A DNA stretch of 64,000 nucleotides, from NCBI GenBank assembly GCA_902797025.1, contig CADBRN010000020.1, forward strand, positions 27,499-91,498, given 5' to 3'. The number at the start of each line of letters is the position of its first letter. Positions within the stretch are counted from its first letter, which is position 1. The notes beneath the pieces are model-generated. The model ran no database searches and was not told the origin of the DNA. It was given only the letters and a program-made list of their open reading frames with translations. This DNA comes from an uncultured Lachnospiraceae bacterium (GTDB lineage Bacteria; Bacillota; Clostridia; Lachnospirales; Lachnospiraceae). The position numbers and the translations under genes were made by a program. This document shows, one piece after another, positions 53,237-62,112 of the stretch.

Positions 53237-53265
53237 TTGACGGAAGAATTAAACTTTACTATTAT
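53237..53265 (+). promoter_or_regulatory. Promoter of valS
   Basis: TTGACG (53237-53242), exactly 17 bases, TATTAT (53260-53265). The valS start is 45 bases downstream with ACGGAGGAG. There is too little leader for a T-box riboswitch. Confidence 0.7.
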
Positions 53266-53309
53266 TATGGAGATTCGGACGAAGGAATCTGTAATTACGG
53301 AGGAGACGG

Positions 53310-55964
53310 ATGAGTAAAGAACTCGCGAAACAATACGATCCGAAGGGGATCGAGGACCGCCTGTATCAGAAATGGATGCAGGGCGGATATTTTCACGCAA
53401 AAGTAAACCCGGATAAAAAGCCGTTCACGATCGTGATGCCGCCGCCAAATGTCACGGGGCAGCTGCATATGGGTCACGCGCTTGACAATACGATGCAGGA
53501 TATTCTGACCCGGTATAAGAGAATGCAGGGTTATGAGGCGCTCTGGCAGCCGGGAACCGATCACGCGGCGATCGCGACCGAGGTCAAGGTCACGAATATG
53601 CTCAAGGATCAGGGCATCGACAAGCACGAGATCGGGCGTGAGAAGTTCCTTGAATATTGCTGGCAGTGGAAAGATGAGTACGGCAGCCGCATTCTGAAGC
53701 AGCTGCAGAAGCTCGGATCTTCTGCGGACTGGAGCCGCGAGCGCTTTACGATGGACGAAGGCTGTTCCAAAGCCGTCGAAGAGGTATTCTGCCGCCTCTA
53801 TGAAAAGGGATGGATTTACAAGGGAAACCGTATCATCAACTGGTGTCCGAAGTGCCAGACTTCCCTGTCTGACGCGGAGGTCGAGCATGTCGATCAGGAC
53901 GGTTTCTTCTGGCATATCAATTATCCGATCGTCGGTGAGCCGGGCCGTTTCGTCGAGATCGCGACGACCCGTCCGGAAACGCTGCTCGGCGATACGGCCG
54001 TCGCGGTCAATCCGGATGATGAGCGGTATCAGGATCTCATCGGAAAGATGCTGAAACTTCCGCTCACGGACCGTGAGATCCCGGTCATCGCCGATGAGTA
54101 CGTCGACAAAGAGTTCGGAACGGGCTGCGTGAAGATCACGCCGGCGCATGATCCGAACGATTTTGAGGTCGGAAAGCGTCACAATCTCGAGGAGATCAAT
54201 ATCCTGAATGATGACGCGACGATGAATGACCGCTGCGGAAAATATGCGGGGATGGACCGCTACGAGGCCAGAAAAGCGATGGTCAGCGATCTGGAGAAAC
54301 AGGGGCTTCTTGTGAAGGTTGTTCCGCATACCCATGCGGTAGGAACGCATGATCGCTGCCACACGACGGTTGAGCCGATGATCAAGCCGCAGTGGTTCGT
54401 CCGCATGAAAGAGATGGGCGAGGCGGCGCAGAAGGCTCTCGATACCGGGGATCTGAAGTTTGTGCCGGAGAGTTACGGCAAGACTTATACACACTGGCTC
54501 GACAACATCCGCGACTGGTGCATCTCCAGACAGCTGTGGTGGGGACATCGGATTCCGGCTTATTACTGCGATGACTGCGGAGAACTCGTTGTGCAGCGGG
54601 GCGGCGCGCCGTCGAAGTGTCCGAAGTGCGGCGGGACGCATTTCACGCAGGATCCGGATACGCTCGATACCTGGTTTTCTTCCGCACTCTGGCCGTTCTC
54701 CACGCTGGGCTGGCCGGATAAAACACCGGAGATGGATTATTTTTATCCGACGGACGTTCTGGTAACCGGATATGATATCATCTTCTTCTGGGTGATCCGC
54801 ATGGTTTTCTCCGGAATCGAGCAGACAGGGAAGACCCCGTTCCATCACGTGCTGATACACGGACTGGTGCGCGATTCACAGGGCCGGAAGATGAGCAAAT
54901 CCCTCGGAAACGGCATCGATCCGCTCGAGGTCATCGACCAGTACGGAGCCGATGCGCTGCGCCTGACGCTGATGACAGGGAACGCTCCGGGCAATGATAT
55001 GCGCTTTTACTGGGAGAAGGTCGAGGCAAGCCGCAATTTTGCGAACAAGATCTGGAACGCTTCCAGATTTATCATGATGAATCTCGGAGACGCGGTCCTT
55101 CCGGAAACGATGGAGGCATCCGCCCTCGCCGCGCCGGATCGCTGGATCCTCCACACGGTCAACAATCTCGCCCGGGAGGTCACCGAGAATATGGATAAGT
55201 ATGAACTCGGCATCGCAGTTCAGAAAATCTATGATTTCATCTGGGAAGAGTTCTGCGACTGGTATATTGAGATGGCGAAACCGCGTCTGTACAAAGACGA
55301 CACGGATGAAAAGCTGCCGGTGCTCTGGACGCTCCGTACGGTTCTTTCTGAAGCGCTGCGCCTGCTTCATCCGTTTATGCCGTTTATCACGGAGGAGATC
55401 TACTGCACGCTGAATCCGGACGAGGAGACGATCATGATCGCTCCGTGGCCGGAATATACGAATGAGTATGAATTTCCGGAAGAAGCCGAGGGCGTCGAAC
55501 TGATCAAGGATGCGATCCGCGGAGTCCGGAACATCCGGACGGAACTGAATGTTTCTCCGGGCAGGCGTCTGACTCATCTCTACATCGTATCGGAGGATGA
55601 GAGAATCCGCTCGATGTTTGAGCGCGGGATGACGGTGCTCGTGGGGCTGGCTCACGCGGAAAAAGCGATCATTCAGGAAACGCGGGACGGTATCGGCGAC
55701 GATGCGCTCTCCGCGGTCCTTCCGGGCGCAACGCTTTACATTCCTTTCGGCGATCTTGTAGACCGCGACAAGGAGTTCGCGCGTCTGACGAAAGAGAGCG
55801 AACGTCTGAAAAAAGAGGTGAAGCGATGTGAGGGAATGCTCGGAAATGAGCGATTCCTCACGAAGGCTCCGGCCGACAAGGTGCAGCAGGAGAAGGATAA
55901 GCTTGAAAAATATCGCCAGATGCTGGATCAGGTCGGGACCAGACTCGCGCAGATGCAGAAATAA
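53310..55964 (+). CDS. valS: Valyl-tRNA synthetase
   Basis: Charges tRNA-Val. The 884-residue class I synthetase has the HIGH motif in PPNVTGQLHMGHALD, an editing domain (TTRPETLLGDTAVAVNP, with ITPAHDPNDFEVG), the zinc-ribbon-like cysteines (CDDCGE and CPKCGG), KMSKS near residue 530 (GRKMSKSLGNGIDP), the anticodon-binding domain, and the C-terminal coiled coil that ends in the sequence RQMLDQVGTRLAQMQK. The ATG follows ACGGAGGAG. An own promoter precedes it. Confidence 0.98.
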   Translation: MSKELAKQYDPKGIEDRLYQKWMQGGYFHAKVNPDKKPFTIVMPPPNVTGQLHMGHALDNTMQDILTRYKRMQGYEALWQPGTDHAAIATEVKVTNMLKDQGIDKHEIGREKFLEYCWQWKDEYGSRILKQLQKLGSSADWSRERFTMDEGCSKAVEEVFCRLYEKGWIYKGNRIINWCPKCQTSLSDAEVEHVDQDGFFWHINYPIVGEPGRFVEIATTRPETLLGDTAVAVNPDDERYQDLIGKMLKLPLTDREIPVIADEYVDKEFGTGCVKITPAHDPNDFEVGKRHNLEEINILNDDATMNDRCGKYAGMDRYEARKAMVSDLEKQGLLVKVVPHTHAVGTHDRCHTTVEPMIKPQWFVRMKEMGEAAQKALDTGDLKFVPESYGKTYTHWLDNIRDWCISRQLWWGHRIPAYYCDDCGELVVQRGGAPSKCPKCGGTHFTQDPDTLDTWFSSALWPFSTLGWPDKTPEMDYFYPTDVLVTGYDIIFFWVIRMVFSGIEQTGKTPFHHVLIHGLVRDSQGRKMSKSLGNGIDPLEVIDQYGADALRLTLMTGNAPGNDMRFYWEKVEASRNFANKIWNASRFIMMNLGDAVLPETMEASALAAPDRWILHTVNNLAREVTENMDKYELGIAVQKIYDFIWEEFCDWYIEMAKPRLYKDDTDEKLPVLWTLRTVLSEALRLLHPFMPFITEEIYCTLNPDEETIMIAPWPEYTNEYEFPEEAEGVELIKDAIRGVRNIRTELNVSPGRRLTHLYIVSEDERIRSMFERGMTVLVGLAHAEKAIIQETRDGIGDDALSAVLPGATLYIPFGDLVDRDKEFARLTKESERLKKEVKRCEGMLGNERFLTKAPADKVQQEKDKLEKYRQMLDQVGTRLAQMQK

Positions 55965-56003
55965 GGATGCGGGCGTCGCGTTCGCGGAAGAGGGCGGGAG
56001 TTC

Positions 56004-58091
56004 ATGAAACAATTCATTAAAACTCTGAAACAGATGGACAAAAGCAGGCTGGTTCTCTGGATGAACCGGCTTGCGGTTCCGCTGCAGTTTCTTGCGGCCT
56101 GCGGCGTGTATTTTGTGATCGAGTGGATGTCACGCCACTCCTTCACAAAGGCCTGGAGTTTTCTGACGGCAAAGCCGCTGGTCTTTTTGTATAACGCCCT
56201 GATCATTTTCGCCTGCTCGACGATTGCGTTTTTATTCCGCAGGCGTTTTGCGGTCCGGATCATGGTTTATGCCGTCTGGCTCGTGTTCGGCCTTGTGAAC
56301 GGCATCATTCTTCTGAATCGTGTGACCCCGTTTACCGGTCCGGATCTCCGTCTTCTGAAAGACGGCGCGAAAGTCGTCGGAAAATATATGTCCCTTCCTG
56401 TGCTGATTCTTATCGCGGCGCTCATTCTGTTCGGATTATTTATGCTGGTCCGGCTTTTTATCCGTGCGCCGAAGTACACCGGAAAGCGGAATCTCCTGCT
56501 TGACTTCGTGATCGTCGGGGCATCCGCCGCAGCGCTTTTCGGGTGTACAAAAGCCGCTCTTTCGGCGCGCATTATATCCAATTATTTCGGAAATATCGCA
56601 TTCGCGTACGAGGATTATGGATTTCCCTACTGTCTTTCGGTCACACTGCTTGACACAGGCATCAGTCAGCCGAACGGTTACTCAAAGAAGCTGGTCAGCG
56701 ATATTGTGAAGAGCGAAGGCGATGCGAAAGATACCTCAGACGGAAAGACCAATGTTATCTTCCTTCAGCTTGAATCGTTCATGGATCCGGAACAGGTTGA
56801 ATTTTTGAACATCTCGGAGGATCCGATCCCCTATTTCAGACAGCTCATGAAAGAATACTCGTCCGGATATTTCCGTGTCCCGGTCGTCGGGGCAGGAACC
56901 GCGAATACGGAATTTGAATGTATATCGGGTATGAGTCTCCGTTATTTCGGCGCCGGTGAGTATCCCTATAAGACGACCTTGAAAAAAGAGACGTGCGAGA
57001 GTATCCCGTACGATCTATCCGCCCTCGGATACAAGACCCATGCGATTCATGACAATGAGGCCAGTTTCTATTCAAGAGATACGGTCTTCCCGATGCTCGG
57101 GTTCGATACCTTTACGTCCGAGGAATATATGACGAAGACGGATGATACGACCGAGACCGGCTGGATGAAGGATTCCGCTCTGACACAGGAGATCATGAAG
57201 ACGCTCAAGTCCACAGAGGAGCCGGACTATATTTACACGATTTCGGTACAGGGCCACGGTTCGTATCCGACCGAACCGACGGTGGAAGATCCGAAGATCC
57301 GGGTGACCGGTGCGGAGGGACGTGAGCAGAATAACAACTCCTGGGAGTATTACTGTGAGCAGATCAACGAGATGGATCAGTTCGTCAAAGAACTGACGAC
57401 GGAGCTTTCGAATTACGACGAGCCTGTGGTTCTCGTGATGTACGGGGATCATCTTCCGACAATGGGTCTTAAAGCCGGGGATCTGAAGGGGCGGTACCTC
57501 TTTCAGACCCAGTACGTGGTCTGGGACAATTTCGGACTCGGAAAAAAGGATGAAAACATCGCGTCGTATCAGATCGGATCGGAGGTTCTGAACCGGATCG
57601 GAATCCATGACGGAACACTGGTCCGTTACCATCAGACGCGGAAAAACACGAAAAAATATCAGTCGGATCTCGAGGTTCTCCAGTACGATATGCTTTACGG
57701 GAATCACTACGTTTATGGCGGTGAAAATCCCTATGAAAAAAAGGATATGCAGATGGGCGTCGTACCGATCACGGTGAAGTCGATGAGCCGGGTCAGCGGC
57801 GGAGCGTACGTTATCACGGGATCGGATTTTACGGATCACAGTGTGGTTGAGGTCAACGGGGAAGTACAGGATACGACATTCCTGTCTCCCGAAAAACTCT
57901 ACGTGACGGATGTGGAGATCAGTCCGGACGATACGGTCGACGTCGCGCAGCAGAGTGCGTCTTCCTCGAAGAAGATACTGACGAAAACGGAGGAACAGAC
58001 CGCTCAGCATTATTTTGAACAGAACGGGGGCACCGCGGCGGAAGACGAAGAGGCGGCGCGGCAGGCCGCATCTTCGTCCCTGCTGCAGTAA
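56004..58091 (+). CDS. LTA synthase-family sulfatase with an extra C-terminal domain
   Basis: A 695-residue membrane protein with five N-terminal helices (to about residue 190) and an outside alkaline-phosphatase-like domain (about 245-560). The metal site and nucleophile resemble LtaS: Glu257 in QLESFMD, Thr299 in GAGTANTEFE, and YGDHLP late in the domain. It probably transfers glycerol phosphate or a related phospho-alcohol to a cell-surface glycan. After the catalytic domain there is a small beta-rich domain (VKSMSRVSGGAYVITGSDF, about 590-660) and a Ser/Glu/Ala-rich tail of 35 residues, both absent in LtaS. The start follows GGCGGGAG. folC is 17 bases downstream. Confidence 0.88.
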   Translation: MKQFIKTLKQMDKSRLVLWMNRLAVPLQFLAACGVYFVIEWMSRHSFTKAWSFLTAKPLVFLYNALIIFACSTIAFLFRRRFAVRIMVYAVWLVFGLVNGIILLNRVTPFTGPDLRLLKDGAKVVGKYMSLPVLILIAALILFGLFMLVRLFIRAPKYTGKRNLLLDFVIVGASAAALFGCTKAALSARIISNYFGNIAFAYEDYGFPYCLSVTLLDTGISQPNGYSKKLVSDIVKSEGDAKDTSDGKTNVIFLQLESFMDPEQVEFLNISEDPIPYFRQLMKEYSSGYFRVPVVGAGTANTEFECISGMSLRYFGAGEYPYKTTLKKETCESIPYDLSALGYKTHAIHDNEASFYSRDTVFPMLGFDTFTSEEYMTKTDDTTETGWMKDSALTQEIMKTLKSTEEPDYIYTISVQGHGSYPTEPTVEDPKIRVTGAEGREQNNNSWEYYCEQINEMDQFVKELTTELSNYDEPVVLVMYGDHLPTMGLKAGDLKGRYLFQTQYVVWDNFGLGKKDENIASYQIGSEVLNRIGIHDGTLVRYHQTRKNTKKYQSDLEVLQYDMLYGNHYVYGGENPYEKKDMQMGVVPITVKSMSRVSGGAYVITGSDFTDHSVVEVNGEVQDTTFLSPEKLYVTDVEISPDDTVDVAQQSASSSKKILTKTEEQTAQHYFEQNGGTAAEDEEAARQAASSSLLQ

Positions 58092-58108
58092 GTGGAAGTG
58101 GGGTCTTT

Positions 58109-59440
58109 ATGACATACCGGGAAGCGGTTTCTTATATAGAAGAAATACCGAAATTTACGACGAAGCCTGGGCTTGATCATACGCGCCTTTTTCTGAATGA
58201 ATTGGGAAATCCGGAGAAAGAGCTCCGGGTGATTCACGTGGCGGGGACGAACGGGAAGGGTAGCGTCTGTGCCTACACGGAATCGATCCTCCGCGCAGCC
58301 GGTTTTTCTGTGGGATTGTTCACCTCACCGCACCTGATAAAGATCAACGAACGGATTCAGATCAACCGTGTACCTGCAGACGATGGCCAGTTTCTGGCCG
58401 CGTTTCAGACGGTCATGGAGGCCGTGAAGCGCCTGCAGGCAGAGAATATTCCGCATCCCACGTATTTTGAGCTCCTTTTTTTGATGGCAATGGTCTTCTT
58501 CCGGGAGAGGAAGCCGGACTGGTGCATCCTTGAGACGGGGATGGGAGGACGGCTTGATATGACGAATGTGATCGACCATCCGTCTGTCACGGCGATTACG
58601 TCCATCGGCCTTGATCATACCGAATATCTCGGCGATACGATCGAAAAAATCGCATCAGAGAAAGCCGGGATCATCAAGCGCGGTGTTCCTGTTATTTACG
58701 ATGCGGGGCGCGCGGAGGCGGCGGAGGTGATCCGAAGGCGCGCACGGGAGCAGGATGCGCCGGCGCGCCCGGTCACTCCGGGCGAGGTTGAACGGATCGC
58801 TCAGGACCGGAGCGGAATTTCGTTTCGTTTTGACGGGGAAGAGTATCGGATCTGCACGGCCGCACGTTACCAGATGATGAATGCGGCGATCGCGCTTGTG
58901 ACGGCAAAGACGGCGCTTACCTGCGCGGAAGGCGCCGGACGGGGCGGCTGTCCGGAAGGCGCAGGCCGGGCTTCCGGAAGCGGACTTGTACAGGCGGTCC
59001 GGGAAGGACTGGCGCGCGCATCATGGCCCTGCAGAATGGAGATTTTTCCGGACGGCGTGATTCTTGACGGTGCGCACAATGAGGACGGCATCGAAGCCTT
59101 CATACGGACGGCGGTTCATTTCCACAGGGAGAACAAGGTCACGATCCTTTTTGCCGCGGTATCGGACAAAGATTATCCGGCGATGATCCGAAGGATCGTT
59201 CGTGAGGTGAATCCGGAGCATGTCACAGCCACGTGTGTGGAAGGGAAGAGGAAGGTGCCGGCGAAACGTCTCGCGGAGCTGTTCGCAAAAGAAGGATGCA
59301 GGGATGTGACCTTTGCGGAGAGTGTTGAAAAAGCCTTTCGGATTGCATATAGTAAGAAAGAAGACGGAATACTGTTCTGTGTCGGGTCACTGTATCTGGC
59401 GGGAGATGTCCGCAGATTCATGACCCGCGCAGGTCAATAA
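58109..59440 (+). CDS. folC: Folylpolyglutamate synthase/dihydrofolate synthase
   Basis: Adds glutamate to folates, and makes dihydrofolate from dihydropteroate in bifunctional members. The 443-residue Mur-ligase-family protein has the nucleotide loop HVAGTNGKGSV, the omega loop TSPHLIKINERIQI, ETGMGGRLDMTNV and SIGLDHTEYLG, and the C-terminal Rossmann-like domain LDGAHNEDGIEAFI. A Gly/Ala-rich insert at about residues 272-292 (GAGRGGCPEGAGRASGSG) separates the two domains. The start follows GGAAGTGGGG. Confidence 0.95.
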   Translation: MTYREAVSYIEEIPKFTTKPGLDHTRLFLNELGNPEKELRVIHVAGTNGKGSVCAYTESILRAAGFSVGLFTSPHLIKINERIQINRVPADDGQFLAAFQTVMEAVKRLQAENIPHPTYFELLFLMAMVFFRERKPDWCILETGMGGRLDMTNVIDHPSVTAITSIGLDHTEYLGDTIEKIASEKAGIIKRGVPVIYDAGRAEAAEVIRRRAREQDAPARPVTPGEVERIAQDRSGISFRFDGEEYRICTAARYQMMNAAIALVTAKTALTCAEGAGRGGCPEGAGRASGSGLVQAVREGLARASWPCRMEIFPDGVILDGAHNEDGIEAFIRTAVHFHRENKVTILFAAVSDKDYPAMIRRIVREVNPEHVTATCVEGKRKVPAKRLAELFAKEGCRDVTFAESVEKAFRIAYSKKEDGILFCVGSLYLAGDVRRFMTRAGQ

Positions 59441-59451
59441 AGGGGAGCGTT

Positions 59452-59613
59452 ATGCTGAATTACGAAGAGGAGTTAAAGAAATTTGAACCCTGCCTCGATG
59501 TCGATGAGGTGGAGGAGGCGGTCTACAGCCGCGATCTGACGGATGTCTTTGATCTGATCAGGGAGATGGAGAAAAATCAGCGTCTGAGCCGCTACGATGA
59601 GGATGATGAGTAA
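59452..59613 (+). CDS. Small acidic protein, 53 residues, unknown function
   Basis: A short frame starting ATGCTGAAT and ending TAA, behind a strong ribosome site AAAGGGGAGC. It sits 11 bases after folC and 10 bases before the TPR-protein gene. The protein begins MLNYEEELKKF, contains PCLDVDEVEEAVYSRDLTDV and ends in a run of Asp/Glu, giving a strong negative charge. Two amphipathic helices are likely. Its placement in a tight gene chain, its ribosome site and its even codon use support a real gene. I do not recognise a family function. Confidence 0.75.
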   Translation: MLNYEEELKKFEPCLDVDEVEEAVYSRDLTDVFDLIREMEKNQRLSRYDEDDE

Positions 59614-59623
59614 GGGGAGCGAT

Positions 59624-61171
59624 ATGGCGGACGAAAGAATACGAAAAAAGCTGGAGCGCTTTTCCGATGCCTACTACAATCGCGGCCTTGACTGCGCCCA
59701 GATCCGGGATCTGTCCGGTGCCGCAGACATGCTTCGGACGAGTCTGCAGCTCAACAAAAGAAATATTCAGGCGAGAAACCTTCTGGGACTCGTCTATTTT
59801 GAGATGGGAGAAGCAGTCGCGGCCCTGAGCGAATGGGTGATCAGCAAGAACATCCAGAGTGAGGATAATATCGCGGAGGAATTTATCGGAAAGCTGAAGG
59901 CAAATCAGAGCAGGCTCTCCGCAATCAATCAGTCGATCAAAAACTATAATCTTGCACTGCATCAGTGCCGTCACGGAGATGAAGATGTCGCCGCGATCAC
60001 GCTGCGGAAGGTTGTCGCCCAGAATCCGAAGTTCATCAAGGCACAGCACCTGCTGGCGCTGATCTATATCCGGAACGGACGGTATACGAGAGCGAGGAAG
60101 ATTCTCAGGAAAGCGCTGAAGATCGATCAGACAAACTCGACGACTCTGCGTTACCTCAAGGAGATCGACGAGCAGACCGGCACGGCAAAGAAGATGAACC
60201 GCCGCGAAAGAGGGGGAGAATCTGCCGGAAATGAGCGTGAGGTCGATGAGACGGTCGTTCAGCCGCTCAGATACCGTCAGTCCTCTCCTGCGATCGGTCT
60301 GGTCAATATCCTGATCGGGATCGCAGTCGGCGCGCTTGCTTCCTGGTTTCTGATCGCGCCGTCTGTCCGGGAATCGACGAATACGACGGCAAATCAGAAG
60401 GTTGTGGAGTACAGCAATACGATGGCGTCTCAGAAGGATCAGATCAATACGCTGCAGCAGCAGGTTGAGGAGTCGAACAGCACGGTGCAGAACGCACAGC
60501 AGCAGATCCAGGATGCGCAGAATGCGTCGTCAAGCTATGAAAATCTGCTGAAGGCGTATATGTCTTATCAGGAGGGATCCTATACGGCGGCGGCCACGAC
60601 GCTCCAGAGTGTCAACGCGGATCTGCTCTCGTCCGATTCGAAGTCCATTTACGACGAGATCTACAGCGATGTGCAGAATGTCATGTTTAAGCAGCTGAAA
60701 AGTCAGGGGCAGGAGGCGTTCGACCAGAAGAACTGGCAGGAGGCCATCACAGATCTCGAGAAGGCGCTGGAGATCAACAGCAAGGATTATACGGTGCTGG
60801 ATTATCTCGCGCTGGCGTATCGCGCGAACGGAGACACAGACAAGGCGGTCGAAACATTCCGGAAGATCGTGGAACTGTTTCCGGATACACGGCGCGCGAC
60901 CTCTGCCCAGGCTTATATTGATCAGCTCACCGGAAAGTCCTCCGGCAGCAGCAAATCAAACGGAACCGGAGACGACGAAACGGATACGACGGGTGCCGGA
61001 ACGGCGGGAAATGGTACAACCGGAACGAAGCGGAGCGGTACGACAGATACCGATACGGACACGGCCGGAAACGGTACGGCAAAGCGGAGCGGTACAACCG
61101 GGACAGCCGCGGCCGGAATGACGGAAGACGGTGATACGGACGGAAATACCGCGGGAGGCAACGGTGATTGA
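59624..61171 (+). CDS. Membrane TPR protein with low-complexity tail
   Basis: A 515-residue protein with one membrane helix near residues 223-245 (GLVNILIGIAVGALASWFLIA). The cytoplasmic N-terminal half holds about four TPR units (AADMLRTSLQLNKRNIQARNLLGLVYFEMGE; FIKAQHLLALIYIRNGRYTRARKILRKAL). Outside, a coiled coil (INTLQQQVEESNSTVQNAQQQ) and two to three TPR units follow (AITDLEKALEINSKDYTVLDYLALAYRANGD). The last 70 residues are Thr/Gly/Asp-rich repeats. It might organise cell-wall or secretion factors at the membrane. The ATG at 59624 follows AGGGGAG; the end overlaps the murB start. Confidence 0.85.
   Translation: MADERIRKKLERFSDAYYNRGLDCAQIRDLSGAADMLRTSLQLNKRNIQARNLLGLVYFEMGEAVAALSEWVISKNIQSEDNIAEEFIGKLKANQSRLSAINQSIKNYNLALHQCRHGDEDVAAITLRKVVAQNPKFIKAQHLLALIYIRNGRYTRARKILRKALKIDQTNSTTLRYLKEIDEQTGTAKKMNRRERGGESAGNEREVDETVVQPLRYRQSSPAIGLVNILIGIAVGALASWFLIAPSVRESTNTTANQKVVEYSNTMASQKDQINTLQQQVEESNSTVQNAQQQIQDAQNASSSYENLLKAYMSYQEGSYTAAATTLQSVNADLLSSDSKSIYDEIYSDVQNVMFKQLKSQGQEAFDQKNWQEAITDLEKALEINSKDYTVLDYLALAYRANGDTDKAVETFRKIVELFPDTRRATSAQAYIDQLTGKSSGSSKSNGTGDDETDTTGAGTAGNGTTGTKRSGTTDTDTDTAGNGTAKRSGTTGTAAAGMTEDGDTDGNTAGGNGD
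60957..61165 (+). repeat. Thr/Gly/Asp-rich imperfect repeat coding the TPR-protein tail
   Basis: Imperfect direct repeats built on ACCGGAACG- and GATACG-like units. GCGGAGCGGTAC appears twice (61030 and 61084 regions). They encode short runs such as NGTTGTKRSGTT and NGTAKRSGTT. The reading frame stays open through them. Confidence 0.75.
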
Positions 61172-62096
61172 CAGAGAGGAAATAAAACAGGAATTAATCA
61201 GAATCGCGGGGGCTGAACGGGTCACTGCGGACGAAATGATGAGCGGTCATACGACGTTCCGTATCGGCGGGCCGGCGGATTTTTTCGTGACGCCGCGCGA
61301 TGTGGATTCACTTCGCGGCGTACTGCAGTTCGTCCGCGGGCATGAAATCCCGCATTTTATCCTCGGAAACGGGAGCAATCTTCTCGTCAGCGATGAGGGA
61401 TACCGCGGGGTTGTGATCCGGATCGGAAACGGTTTCGATGAGCTTGCGGCGGAAGGGACCGGGATCCGTGCCGGCGCGGGGGTTCTCCTCTCACAGATCG
61501 CCGCGGCGGCGCGCGGCGCGGAGCTTACCGGCATGGAATTCGCCTCCGGGATTCCGGGGAGTCTCGGCGGTGCGGTCGTCATGAATGCAGGCGCGTACGG
61601 GGGCGAGTTGAAAGATATCGTCCGGAGCGTCACGGTGATGACGGAGGAGGGCGAAGTTCTCGTGATCGGGAGACCGGATATGGATTTCGGTTACCGGACG
61701 AGCATCGTCAAAAAAAAGCACTGGACCGTTCTTGCGGCGGATCTGCTCCTTCAAGAGGGGGATCCGGCCGCCATCGACGCGAGGATGAATGAGCTCAGGG
61801 AGGCGCGCACCTCGAAGCAGCCGCTGAATTATCCGAGCGCAGGAAGCACATTCAAGCGCCCGGAGGGATATTTTGCGGGCAAACTGATCATGGACAGCGG
61901 CCTCGCCGGCTGCAGGGTCGGCGGCGCGGCGGTCTCGGCAAAACACTGTGGGTTTGTGGTGAACGAGGGGGGCGCCACGGCGTCCGATGTTTACCGGCTG
62001 ATCCGGAAAGTCCGCAGAGTTGTATATGAAAAATACGGGGTCATGCTTGAACCCGAGGTGAAATTTGTCGGAAATTTTCCGGATCTGAACGCGTGA
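61164..62096 (+). CDS. murB: UDP-N-acetylenolpyruvoylglucosamine reductase
   Basis: Reduces UDP-GlcNAc-enolpyruvate to UDP-N-acetylmuramate with NADPH and FAD, in peptidoglycan precursor synthesis. The 310-residue protein has the FAD region TFRIGGPADFFVTP and LGNGSNLLVSDEGYRG, GIPGSLGGAVVMNAGAYGGE, and the catalytic serine in NYPSAGSTFKRPEGYF and a late EPEVKFVG. It is a type IIa MurB. The start is GTG at 61164, after GGGAGG, inside the end of the TPR-protein gene, with an eight-base overlap. Confidence 0.96.
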   Translation: MIDREEIKQELIRIAGAERVTADEMMSGHTTFRIGGPADFFVTPRDVDSLRGVLQFVRGHEIPHFILGNGSNLLVSDEGYRGVVIRIGNGFDELAAEGTGIRAGAGVLLSQIAAAARGAELTGMEFASGIPGSLGGAVVMNAGAYGGELKDIVRSVTVMTEEGEVLVIGRPDMDFGYRTSIVKKKHWTVLAADLLLQEGDPAAIDARMNELREARTSKQPLNYPSAGSTFKRPEGYFAGKLIMDSGLAGCRVGGAAVSAKHCGFVVNEGGATASDVYRLIRKVRRVVYEKYGVMLEPEVKFVGNFPDLNA

Positions 62097-62112
62097 TTTC
62101 AGGAGAAAAGCG

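Noticed and set aside
53182-53309. T-box riboswitch before valS
   Set aside because: Only 128 bases are available and a good promoter uses part of them; no T-box sequence or specifier stem was seen.
53295-54860. 521-residue minus-strand open frame inside valS
   Set aside because: Antisense to a certain gene; Arg/His/Ile/Leu-rich shadow composition.
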